Source of the DNA: an uncultured Eubacteriaceae bacterium
GTDB lineage: Bacteria; Bacillota; Clostridia; Peptostreptococcales; Anaerovoracaceae
Assembly: GCA_903789635.1 (NCBI GenBank)
Contig: CAIFEY010000001.1
Location: 124,001-188,000, forward strand
Direction: 5' to 3'
DNA length: 64,000 nucleotides
The translations under genes were made by a program, and so were the position numbers. Every line of letters begins with the position of its first letter. The first letter of the stretch is position 1. Positions 50,331 to 59,298 of the stretch are shown here, piece by piece. Under the pieces are notes generated by a model that worked only from the letters and a program-made list of their open reading frames with translations, ran no database searches and had not been told where the DNA came from.

Positions 50331-51515
50331 ATGAGCTACAATCTTGACACGGAGGTGCTCTATCAGGGGACCAGACCTCAGGGCATCATCAAAAACCCTG
50401 AAACACCGGCAATTTATCCGGCGACAGCATATATCTTAGACGATATGGACGATTATGTCTTTGCGGATAAGGGCGGCAGATACTATTACAATCGTTCGGG
50501 CAATCCGAACAGGGATGAGCTCGGCGCAGCGGTTTCTTTCCTGGAGAAGGGGGAGAAGACACTGATCTGCTCATCAGGCATGGCGGCCATCTCTACGGTC
50601 CTGCTCTCTTTGCTGAAGTGCGGGGATCACATCGTCATGAGCAGTGCCATCTACGGCGAGACCATTGAAATTGCCGAATGGCTCCTGCCTGACTTCGGAA
50701 TTGAAGTAAGCTTTGCCGATTTCACGGATGCGGAAGCGGTCAAGAAGGCCGTGAAGAGCAATACAAAAATGTTCTATACCGAGATCATCGCGAACCCGCT
50801 GACTCTGGTGACGGACCTGGAGGCGATCACGGAAATTGCCCGTGAACACAGCATCCTCACGGTTGTGGACAGCACATTCACGACACCGTTCGTCTACAGG
50901 CCGCTGGAGCACGGGGCTGACATCGTTCTGCACAGCATGACAAAATACTTCGGCGGGCACAGCGATATCACCGGCGGATGCGTGACGGCCTCCGAGGCGC
51001 TGATCGATCGGATCTATCCGAAGTATCTGCTCCTGGGGTGCTGCCTGGATCCGGTCAGCTCCTGGATGACGCTGCGTTCGATCAAGACCATGAGCATGCG
51101 GGTCCGGGCGCAGAATCAGAATGCCATCCGTATCGCGAAGGCCCTGGCAGAAGATCCGCACGTAAAGGAAGTCTATCACCCGAGCCTGCCGGATCATCCG
51201 CAGCATGAACTTGCGTCGAGTATGTTCGACACCGACTACGGGTACGGAGCAATGCTGAGTTTCCGTCTGGAGGATGATCACGAGAAAGTCGCCAAATTCA
51301 TGAAGAATCTGAAGCTGATCTGCTATCTGGGAACCCTGGGCGGGATCCGCACGACATTCACCCATCCAAGAACCGCCTTCGTCAACAATTTCTCCGCCGA
51401 AGAGCTGGACCGCATGGGGCTGTCGGAAGGCCTGGTCAGAATCTCTGTCGGAGCGGAGGACAGCCGCGACCTGATCGAGGACCTGCAGCAGGCCCTGGCT
51501 TCCATGGATGATTGA
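50331..51515 (+). CDS. PLP-dependent trans-sulfuration enzyme (methionine gamma-lyase/cystathionine lyase family)
   Basis: Cys/Met metabolism PLP fold; HSMTKYFGGHSDITGGCV PLP-lysine motif; GGIRTTFTHPRT. Confidence 0.88.
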   Translation: MSYNLDTEVLYQGTRPQGIIKNPETPAIYPATAYILDDMDDYVFADKGGRYYYNRSGNPNRDELGAAVSFLEKGEKTLICSSGMAAISTVLLSLLKCGDHIVMSSAIYGETIEIAEWLLPDFGIEVSFADFTDAEAVKKAVKSNTKMFYTEIIANPLTLVTDLEAITEIAREHSILTVVDSTFTTPFVYRPLEHGADIVLHSMTKYFGGHSDITGGCVTASEALIDRIYPKYLLLGCCLDPVSSWMTLRSIKTMSMRVRAQNQNAIRIAKALAEDPHVKEVYHPSLPDHPQHELASSMFDTDYGYGAMLSFRLEDDHEKVAKFMKNLKLICYLGTLGGIRTTFTHPRTAFVNNFSAEELDRMGLSEGLVRISVGAEDSRDLIEDLQQALASMDD

Positions 51516-51523
51516 TTGTGCAA

Positions 51524-51571
51524 TAACCTATAGGGTAAGTAATCTATATGGAGAATAATCTATATAGTAAA
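51524..51571. repeat. Three tandem 16-bp direct repeats upstream of the YkvI-like gene
   Basis: taacctatagggtaag / taatctatatggagaa / taatctatatagtaaa. Confidence 0.75.
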
Positions 51572-51585
51572 TAAAGGAGAGTAAC

Positions 51586-52680
51586 ATGAACAACAAGATC
51601 AGCTGGAAATCGGTCTTCACTGTCATGGGCGCTGTGCTCGCATTCAACATCGGCACCGGCTTTGCTACAGGCCAGGAAGTTATGCAGTACTTCTCCGTCT
51701 TCGGATGGTGGTCCGCCCTGACCGCTGTCGCGTTCGCGGCGACAATGGCGATCGGCATTTACTGCCTGGCATACGCGTCCGAGAGGTTCAATCTCACGAC
51801 GGGTGAACAGGTACTCAAGTATTATCTGGGCAAGGGACTCGGAACAGTCATCAATTACTTCTACATTTTCTATCTCTATATGTGCGTGATCGTCATGTAC
51901 ACCGGCGCCGCATCTTCCCTGAAAGAGCAGTACGGCGCTCCGATGTGGGTCGGCGCGGCGATTATCGCTGGCACATGCTGCATAACCAGCCTGTTCGGAC
52001 TTAAGAGCATCGTCAACATCATCAGCAAGATCGGACCGATCCTGATCCTGATCGCGCTCGTCATCTCGCTGATCGCGGTCGTCCGGGGAATCACAAGCGG
52101 CAGCCTGGTGAAAGGCGTAGAACTGGTCTCCTCCGGTAAGATCGAGCACATGAAGGCGTCCAACAGCTGGCTCATCGCCGGCATTATCCTCGCGACCAGC
52201 ACGATTCTGTGGTATCCGAACTTCGCCGTCGAGCTGAAGCAGGAGCACAGCATGAAGAACCTGATGATCGGACAGACGATCGGCAATTCCCTGGTCGGCG
52301 CCGCAGAATTCGTCATGGGTCTCGCGATGATCGCGAACATTTCCCAGGTAGCTGACCTGGATGTCCCGTTCCTCTATGTCGCAAGTCATATCGTCAAAGG
52401 ATTCGGCTCGATCTACGCAATCATGATCTTTGCTGCATTGTTCACGACGACCTGCCCGCTGCTCTGGTCTTCGATCACCCCGTTCGCTAAGGACGGAACG
52501 CCTAAGTACAAGGTGATGGTGGTCGTCGGCACATTGATCGGCTTCCTGGTCGCGATCCTGGTGCCGTACGAGGTCATCATGAACTATGTCTGGGTCGTCT
52601 CCGGCTGGGTCGGCCTTGGCGTCACGGTTATCATGTTCGTCCGTGTGATCTACAACCACTTCAAGTATGGCAAAAAATAA
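51586..52680 (+). CDS. YkvI-family membrane transporter-like protein
   Basis: MGAVLAFNIGTGFATGQEVMQYFSVFGWWSAL...; ~10 TM segments; COG3949-like. Confidence 0.78.
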   Translation: MNNKISWKSVFTVMGAVLAFNIGTGFATGQEVMQYFSVFGWWSALTAVAFAATMAIGIYCLAYASERFNLTTGEQVLKYYLGKGLGTVINYFYIFYLYMCVIVMYTGAASSLKEQYGAPMWVGAAIIAGTCCITSLFGLKSIVNIISKIGPILILIALVISLIAVVRGITSGSLVKGVELVSSGKIEHMKASNSWLIAGIILATSTILWYPNFAVELKQEHSMKNLMIGQTIGNSLVGAAEFVMGLAMIANISQVADLDVPFLYVASHIVKGFGSIYAIMIFAALFTTTCPLLWSSITPFAKDGTPKYKVMVVVGTLIGFLVAILVPYEVIMNYVWVVSGWVGLGVTVIMFVRVIYNHFKYGKK

Positions 52681-52717
52681 ACCTGTGTATCAGGGTATCC
52701 ATCAGTAAATAAACCTC

Positions 52718-52754
52718 AAGCCCTCGAAGACGTGATGTTCTCGGGGGCTTTTTA
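52718..52754. terminator. Terminator between convergent genes
   Basis: AAGCCCtCGA...TCGgGGGCTTTTTA. Confidence 0.7.
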
Positions 52755-52774
52755 CTTTGTCATAAAGACGATTT

Positions 52775-53656
52775 CTATTCTTCTGCATGGTGCTCGGAAT
52801 GCCAGCGCTGCGTGTACATCATGAACACGCGTGCCGCGGGACTTAAGTCCCCCTGCTTCTTGTACGCGACGCCCAGGGTCCGGTTGAAATGCTCGTCGAA
52901 GTGCCGTATGCAGACGTCGAACGGGATGTCCTTCAGCAGGAGCTTTGGCAGAATGGTGATGCCGAACCCGGCCTCGACCATCTTGATCGCCGCGTAGTCA
53001 TCGTTGAGCTCGTAGGTGACGTTCGGCTGTATCTTATAGGCTCTGAAAATTTCTCCCGCCTCGTAGTCCAGTTTATCCGATGTGGAAATATAGTCTTCGT
53101 CCCGGATGTCGGTGAGCCGGACGTATTTTTTACTCGACAGTCTGTGTCCGCGGGGCAGGACGAGCAGCAGCTCATCTGTGCCGAGAGAGGTGAAGTCGAG
53201 ATCTTTGACCGCATATTCTGAAGTGAACATCAAGTCTATTGAGTTTGACAATATCTTATCCTCCAGCTCCTGAAATCCGCCGATGACAATCTCAAATTTT
53301 ATTTTCGGGTACTGCTCCGAGAAGTCCTTCAGGATTTCCGGAAGCCAATGGTAAGAAATGCTCTGGATCGTCCCGATGCGGATGAATCCGGAGGTCAGGT
53401 TGTTCAGGCTCAGCGCGATCTGGTCGATCTTATTCTCGATTCCGCAGATCTTCTGAAGCTCGTCGACGATGTACTTTGCATTCGGCGTAGGCTCAATGCC
53501 GTTGTGTTTTCGGTAAAACAGCTGAACACCCAGCTGGTTCTCATAGTTCTTCACGATCTGGCTCACGGCCGACGCGGTGTAGCTGAATTTTTCCGCGGTT
53601 ACAGAAAAGTTGCAGGTCTTGTAAACATCCAGTATGATCTCATATTTGTTATTCAT
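52775..53656 (-). CDS. LysR family transcriptional regulator
   Basis: N-terminal HTH YKTCNFSVTAEKFSYTASAVSQIVKNYENQLGVQLFYR; LysR effector domain; divergent from the catabolic operon. Confidence 0.9.
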   Translation of the reverse strand: MNNKYEIILDVYKTCNFSVTAEKFSYTASAVSQIVKNYENQLGVQLFYRKHNGIEPTPNAKYIVDELQKICGIENKIDQIALSLNNLTSGFIRIGTIQSISYHWLPEILKDFSEQYPKIKFEIVIGGFQELEDKILSNSIDLMFTSEYAVKDLDFTSLGTDELLLVLPRGHRLSSKKYVRLTDIRDEDYISTSDKLDYEAGEIFRAYKIQPNVTYELNDDYAAIKMVEAGFGITILPKLLLKDIPFDVCIRHFDEHFNRTLGVAYKKQGDLSPAARVFMMYTQRWHSEHHAEE

Positions 53657-53756
53657 AGAAATTTCTCCGTAACTCTGCTGTACGTTTTTTCTCCATTCAT
53701 TATAGCACGTGTAATTTTCAATACTTTGGTCATATGGCGATAACCAGCCTAAAGAT

Positions 53757-53777
53757 TTTTTGGTCAGAGCCCAAAAA
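53757..53777. promoter_or_regulatory. Inverted repeat TTTTTGG-N7-CCAAAAA, candidate LysR operator
   Basis: Perfect 7-bp arms in the divergent LysR/IlvD-like intergenic region. Confidence 0.5.
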
Positions 53778-53853
53778 CCGCGAGGTCGTCAAGAGTTTGA
53801 CAATGTCCTATAATCAAGCCAACAAGAGATGTCTTCGTGAAAGGAGTTAAATC

Positions 53854-55524
53854 ATGGGCAAAGAATATTGGAACGGAGCAGAGGCTGCTCACCGCCGCGT
53901 AATGATGAAAGCCGCAGGATATTCGGATGAGGATATCCGCAAGAAACCGCATATCGGAGTACCGAACTCGTATATGTCCGGTTCCCCTGGTACAGCGCAC
54001 CTGCGTCAGGTGACGGAAGCCGTGAAGGAGGGAATCTGGGCTGCCGGAGGAATCCCGGTGGAGTTCGGAATCCCGGCGACCTGCGGAAACGTGGCCAACG
54101 GTGCAGACGAGATGAAGTACGAGCAGGTCGGAAGAGATATCGTAGCGATGTCCATCGAGTTCGTCTCCAGAGTGCACAACTTCGACGCGATCTGCTGCGT
54201 CGCGAGCTGCGACCTGATCATCGCAGGATGCTACCTGGCAGCATGCAGACTGGAAATCCCGGCGATGGTAGTAACCGGCGGATCCATGCAGGCCGGAAAT
54301 TACTGCGGAAAAACGGTCGTCGAGGCAGACCTGGATGCTGCAAGATTCTCGGGTGCCACAGAGGATGAACTGATGGAGATGGAGGACTGCGTGTGCCCGT
54401 CCTTCGGCGCATGTCCATCCATGGGAACCGCGAATACGATGCAGATGCTCGGAGAGGTCCTGAACCTCGTCATGCCGGGAACATCGACGATTCCGGCTTC
54501 CGACAATGCGAGAATCAGAGCCGCCAGAGCCGCAGGAAAGTACGTCGTTCAGCTGGCCAAGTCCGGACGGACGCCTAAGCAGCTGATCACCAAGGAGGTG
54601 CTGGAGAACGCCATCATGTTCGACATGGCCGTGGCAGGATCGACCAATGCCGTACTGCACATCCTGGCCTATGCGTACGAGCTGGGCATCGACCTCACGC
54701 TTGACGACTTTGAGAAGTATGCGAAGGAGATCTACTGCATCAATGCGGTAATCCCGAGCGGCCCGTACACGGTAGTGGACTTCCACTATGCAGGCGGCGT
54801 CAAGAACGTGATGAAGATGCTGGAGTCGAAGATGCACACGGATGCGCCGACGATGTATGGAAATACCTGGAAGGACATCCTCGACACCGTCGAGGCGAAG
54901 CCGAACGAGGTCATCCACTCGCTGGATAATCCGGTTTCACACGAGCCGGGACTGAAAATCCTCAGAGGAAACATCTCGCCGGCAGGCGCGATCGTCAGAC
55001 CTACCGCGGTATTCGATGAGGTCAAGTACATCAAGGGTGAGGCCAAGGTATTCGACGGCGACCAGCAGGCATACGATGCCATCATGGCCGGAAAGATCGT
55101 GCCTGGTGACATCCTGGTCATCCGCTACGAGGGCTGCAAGGGCGCGCCGGGAATGAAGGAGCTGATGCTCAGCATCGACGCCCTGATCGGAAAGGGCCTG
55201 GATAAGAGCGTCGGACTGATCACGGACGCCAGATTCTCCGGATTCAACTATGGAGCCATCGTCGGCCACGTGACGCCGGAAGCATATGACGGCGGCGTAA
55301 TCGCACTCATCGAGGACGGGGATGTGATCGAGATGGATATCACGAACGGGTTCGTCAATCTGCTGGTTTCCGATGAGGTGCTCGCAGAGAGAAGAAAGAG
55401 CTGGGTTCGTCCGCCGCTGAAGCAGCAGAAGGGTGTGCTGAACATTTACGCGCAGATGTGCAGACCGGCGGAGCAGGGCGGCGCTATGCAGCCTTGGGAC
55501 CTGGATGCGGTTTACAGACCGTAA
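53854..55524 (+). CDS. IlvD/Edd-family dehydratase homologue with substituted ligand motifs
   Basis: Full-length family match (EAVKEGIWAAGGIPVEF, MGTANTMQMLGE, TDARFSGFNYGAIVGHVTPEA) but PGTAHL and SCDLIIAG instead of PCNxHL and CDKxxPG. Confidence 0.88.
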   Translation: MGKEYWNGAEAAHRRVMMKAAGYSDEDIRKKPHIGVPNSYMSGSPGTAHLRQVTEAVKEGIWAAGGIPVEFGIPATCGNVANGADEMKYEQVGRDIVAMSIEFVSRVHNFDAICCVASCDLIIAGCYLAACRLEIPAMVVTGGSMQAGNYCGKTVVEADLDAARFSGATEDELMEMEDCVCPSFGACPSMGTANTMQMLGEVLNLVMPGTSTIPASDNARIRAARAAGKYVVQLAKSGRTPKQLITKEVLENAIMFDMAVAGSTNAVLHILAYAYELGIDLTLDDFEKYAKEIYCINAVIPSGPYTVVDFHYAGGVKNVMKMLESKMHTDAPTMYGNTWKDILDTVEAKPNEVIHSLDNPVSHEPGLKILRGNISPAGAIVRPTAVFDEVKYIKGEAKVFDGDQQAYDAIMAGKIVPGDILVIRYEGCKGAPGMKELMLSIDALIGKGLDKSVGLITDARFSGFNYGAIVGHVTPEAYDGGVIALIEDGDVIEMDITNGFVNLLVSDEVLAERRKSWVRPPLKQQKGVLNIYAQMCRPAEQGGAMQPWDLDAVYRP

Positions 55525-55551
55525 TGTCAGAGAAATGTCAGGAGGGCAATT

Positions 55552-56445
55552 ATGGTACTGTTTTTTCGAGTAATTACCATTTTCTTCATTATTGTGCTGA
55601 CGATTTACATCTACAGAGATGCCATCAGGAACAGGGAGAAAGATGAGCCGGTTTCACACTTTGTCGCATACGGAATCATGGGAGCGGTTCTGAACTTCCT
55701 CGATACACTGGGAATCGGCAGCAATGCCACGCAGATGGTGTTCTTCCGGCTTACCAGGCTCAGTCCGGATGAGGACCTGCCGGGCAACGGAAACGTCATC
55801 TTCTCCATTCCGGTCGCGTTCGAGTTCCTGCTCTTCCTGGGGCTGATCGAGGTCGAGCCGGTTACGCTGTTTTCCATGATCGCGGCGTCAATGGTGGGAT
55901 CGTACGTGGGCGCAAAGATCATGACCAAGCTGCCGGTAAACCAGATCAGAGGCGTGCTGGCGGTGCTGCTGCCGATCGTCGCCATCGTTCTCGTGCTTAA
56001 GGTGAACAAGGTCGGACCGTTCGTAATGCTTGGAACCGCAACGGGTCTGACCGGCGGAAAGCTCGTCATCGCGGTTGCGGTGAACTTTGTCCTCGGCGCA
56101 TTGATGAGCGCTGGAGTGGGACTCTATGCCCCTTGCATGGCACTGTGCGCACTGCTTGGAATGAATTTGACGGTGGCTTTCCCAATCATGATGGGATCCT
56201 GCTCACTGCTGATGCCGATCACTTCCATGGAGTTCGTCAAGGCGGGCCGTTACAACAGAAACGCTGCACTTATTGCGATTCCGACGGGCATCGTGGGCGT
56301 ATGGTTCGCCTACGCGGTCGTAAAATCGATGCCGATCTACTATCTTACGATCATCGTCGCGTGCGTGCTCGTGTATATGTCGATCAGCTTCGTGCTGACT
56401 ATCCGCAAGAGCAGTCAGAAGGCACAGACGTCGCAGGCGTCATAG
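55552..56445 (+). CDS. TauE/SafE (TSUP) family permease
   Basis: 8-9 TM; GSYVGAKIMTKLPVNQIRGVLAVLL; GLTGGKLVIAVAVNFVLGALMSAGVG. Confidence 0.8.
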   Translation: MVLFFRVITIFFIIVLTIYIYRDAIRNREKDEPVSHFVAYGIMGAVLNFLDTLGIGSNATQMVFFRLTRLSPDEDLPGNGNVIFSIPVAFEFLLFLGLIEVEPVTLFSMIAASMVGSYVGAKIMTKLPVNQIRGVLAVLLPIVAIVLVLKVNKVGPFVMLGTATGLTGGKLVIAVAVNFVLGALMSAGVGLYAPCMALCALLGMNLTVAFPIMMGSCSLLMPITSMEFVKAGRYNRNAALIAIPTGIVGVWFAYAVVKSMPIYYLTIIVACVLVYMSISFVLTIRKSSQKAQTSQAS

Positions 56446-56494
56446 ACAGGACAAAAGAATTCCTTTACTAAATACATTTTCAGGAGGTTAGAAA

Positions 56495-57478
56495 ATGCTG
56501 CTGTTATCCAGAGAAGAAATCAAGAAAGTTGTAGACATGGAAGAGATCATCGACGCTACGGAGCGTGCGTTCGAGATGGTCGCGGAGAATACGGTGGACA
56601 TTCCGCTCAGGACCAAGATTCCTGCACCGGACGGGGAATTCCTGTTCATGCCGTCTTATGCGGAGAGCATGAATGCCGCCGCGCTGAAGGTCATCAACAT
56701 CTTCCCGAAGAATATTGACAAGGGCCTCGTCTCCGCGCCTGCCCAGGTCGTCCTGATGGATGGTTCCACGGGATACGTCATCGCTCTGCTGGACGGAAAC
56801 ACGGTGACCCAGTACCGTACCGGAGCGTCGTCGGGCGTTGCATTCCGCCATCTTGCGAGAAAGGATGCGAAGATCGGCGGTCTGATCGGCACCGGCGGAC
56901 AGGCGGCAACCCAGCTGGAGGCGATGCTGTGTGCCTGCAAAAACCTTGAGGAGGTAAAGGTCTACGACCTGAATGCTGAGAGACTGAACGCTTTCTGCAG
57001 CAACATGCAGAAGGAGTTGGCTAAGTATCAGGTAAAGATCACTCCTGCCGGCAGTGCGGATGAGGCAACCGTAGACGCGGACGTATTCATCACCATGACA
57101 CCTTCCCCGAAGCCGGTCTTCGATGGGACCAAGATTAAACCGGGCTGCACAGTAAGCTGCGTGGGCACATACGAGCCGAACAAGCATGAGCTGGATCCGG
57201 CTCTGCTCCCGAGAACGGCAAAGATCTACTTTGATTCAACCGAGGCCGCACTTGCGGAGACCGGAGACCTGCTGATCCCTATCGCGGACGGCATCATCAC
57301 CGAAGCGGACGTCACCGGAAATATCGGAGACGTCTCCCTGGGCAAGCTCGTCGGCAGAGAGAATGACGACGAGATCATCGTCTACGAGACCGTCGGCGTC
57401 GGTGCGCAGGACCTCTGCGCGGCCAAGGTCATCTACGACAAGGCGCTCGCCGCAGGCGTCGGCACTAACTGGGAGTAA
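56495..57478 (+). CDS. Ornithine cyclodeaminase/mu-crystallin family protein (candidate imine reductase)
   Basis: TKIPAPDGEFLFMPSYAE, GGLIGTGGQAATQLEAMLCACKNLEEVKVYDLNAERL Rossmann motif. Confidence 0.88.
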   Translation: MLLLSREEIKKVVDMEEIIDATERAFEMVAENTVDIPLRTKIPAPDGEFLFMPSYAESMNAAALKVINIFPKNIDKGLVSAPAQVVLMDGSTGYVIALLDGNTVTQYRTGASSGVAFRHLARKDAKIGGLIGTGGQAATQLEAMLCACKNLEEVKVYDLNAERLNAFCSNMQKELAKYQVKITPAGSADEATVDADVFITMTPSPKPVFDGTKIKPGCTVSCVGTYEPNKHELDPALLPRTAKIYFDSTEAALAETGDLLIPIADGIITEADVTGNIGDVSLGKLVGRENDDEIIVYETVGVGAQDLCAAKVIYDKALAAGVGTNWE

Positions 57479-57567
57479 GGACCGGGCGTGCGCTGTGAAT
57501 ACGGTATTGCTGATGCTCCGTGCGGCGACGGTGCCGCATGGGGCGGGGAAGGACAGGTAAATCAGAT

Positions 57568-58842
57568 ATGCCACATATTAATATCAAGCTGTATCCGGGG
57601 AAAAGTGAGCAGAAGAAGCTCGAGATGGCGAAGGCCGTCAGAAAGACACTGAGTGATGTATCCGGCGTTTGGAAGGAGAGCGATATCTCCGTTTCCGTAG
57701 AGGAAAAGGCTCCGAACCGCTTCGAGAGTGAGACTAAGGACAGCTTCAGAAAGTCGGAGCTGCTCCTGGATTCGGATTATATCAACTATCGTCAGCCGTC
57801 CGGCATGACCGATTACGACATCGATGTCGATCAGTCGCGGTTCGAGTCGAGAATCAAGGTCGTGGATGCGCATACGGAAGGAGAATTCTGCAGGATCGTT
57901 GTCGGCGGAGTTCCGGAGCCTCAGGGTGCGACCATGATCGAAAAGAAGAAATGGCTGGAGGAGCACTGCGATCACATCCGCACGGCGCTGATGCTGGAGC
58001 CTCGCGGACATCACGACATGTTCGGTGCGATCCTCTGCAAGCCGGTGCATGAAGAGGCTGATTTCGGCGTGGACTACATGGAGACGGGAGAATTCCTGAA
58101 CATGTGCGGCCACTGCACGATCGGCGCGGTCACCGTGGTGATCGAGGCAGGAATGATCCCTTCCCATGAGGGGGAGAACACGGTCGTGCTGGACACTCCT
58201 GCGGGAATCGTCAGAACCAAGGCCATGGTGAAGGGCGGAAAGGTGGAGAGCGTTACCCTGACGAACGTTCCGGCGTTCGTCTACCTGGAGAACCAGTCCG
58301 TGAATATCGATGGAAAGGACATTCACTTTACCATCTCGTTCGGCGGAAGCTTCTTTGCGCTGGTGAACACCGCGCAGCTCGACATCGGTGAAATTAACGC
58401 GAAGTCCGTGCCGGCATACACCGAGCTTGGCATGAAGATCCTCCGGAAGATTCACGAGGAGATTCCGGTAAAGCATCCGGAGCTCGATATCGACCAGGTC
58501 GACCTCGTGGAATTCTACGGTCCTACTCCGAACCCGGATTCTGCGGACATGCGGAACGTCGTCATCTTCGGCGACGCGCAGGCAGACCGCTCTCCGTGCG
58601 GAACGGGAACGAGCGCCAAGCTCGCCACCCTGTATAAATGGGGTGAAATTGAGGTCGGCCAGCCGTTCGTCTATGAAAGTTTCATAGGCACGTTATTCAA
58701 GGGGGAGATTAAGGAGCTGACGAAGGTCGGTGATTACGACGCCGTGGTGCCAATGGTAACCGGATACAGTAATCTCACCGGAATCGCTACCTATCTCATA
58801 GATCCGGAAGATCCGCTGAAATACGGATTCTCAATCGGATAA
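57568..58842 (+). CDS. 4-oxalocrotonate tautomerase domain fused to a proline racemase/hydroxyproline epimerase domain
   Basis: N-terminal MPHINIKLYPGKSEQKKLEMAKAVRKTL (Pro-1 tautomerase); then RIKVVDAHTEGEFCRIVVGGVP, NMCGHCTIG and DRSPCGTGTSAK. Confidence 0.88.
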   Translation: MPHINIKLYPGKSEQKKLEMAKAVRKTLSDVSGVWKESDISVSVEEKAPNRFESETKDSFRKSELLLDSDYINYRQPSGMTDYDIDVDQSRFESRIKVVDAHTEGEFCRIVVGGVPEPQGATMIEKKKWLEEHCDHIRTALMLEPRGHHDMFGAILCKPVHEEADFGVDYMETGEFLNMCGHCTIGAVTVVIEAGMIPSHEGENTVVLDTPAGIVRTKAMVKGGKVESVTLTNVPAFVYLENQSVNIDGKDIHFTISFGGSFFALVNTAQLDIGEINAKSVPAYTELGMKILRKIHEEIPVKHPELDIDQVDLVEFYGPTPNPDSADMRNVVIFGDAQADRSPCGTGTSAKLATLYKWGEIEVGQPFVYESFIGTLFKGEIKELTKVGDYDAVVPMVTGYSNLTGIATYLIDPEDPLKYGFSIG

Positions 58843-58955
58843 GAAAATATTTCTTAAGTGTTCCCGGCAGCGATACGAACCGGGAGAGAAACCAACGTTA
58901 CACTCATACTACTCTTTACAATTATTTTATTCCCATTTGCCCGGAAGGGTTCAAA

Positions 58956-59008
58956 GGCAGCCGCCCTCTCTGCGGAACACATCGTGTTCGGCGGGGAGGG
59001 CGGCTGCC
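58956..59008. terminator. Long GC-rich hairpin after the catabolic operon (no clear U-tract)
   Basis: GGCAGCCGCCCTCtCtGCgGAACACatcGTGTTCggCGGGGAGGGCGGCTGCC. Confidence 0.55.
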
Positions 59009-59298
59009 GTCTGCAGGACAGGCTTCAGGTTTTTTCAGAATTCTGAAAGACCGGCTAAGAATTTGCTGCGGTACAATAGAGAAAATCAAATACGGGGCGA
59101 GGGATACGGAATGCATCGCAGTGCATCGGAACGCATCGCTGCCCCGTATCATCCGGGGCCCTGTCGATGTGACGGCGGCGATTGCCCTGCCCCCGGTCAA
59201 GTGTTAAGATAGAATACTGCGGTGTCCGTGATCTTTATGCGAAAGAACGGCGGCATACGCCGACTGCAGCGGACGAGAAAGAAAGGACGAAGAGAAAT

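Noticed and set aside
59182-59298. N-terminal extension of the esterase ORF
   Set aside because: Upstream in-frame ATG lacks RBS; MMKLHRHKKAFAAAAAVVL gives a proper signal/anchor from 59299.
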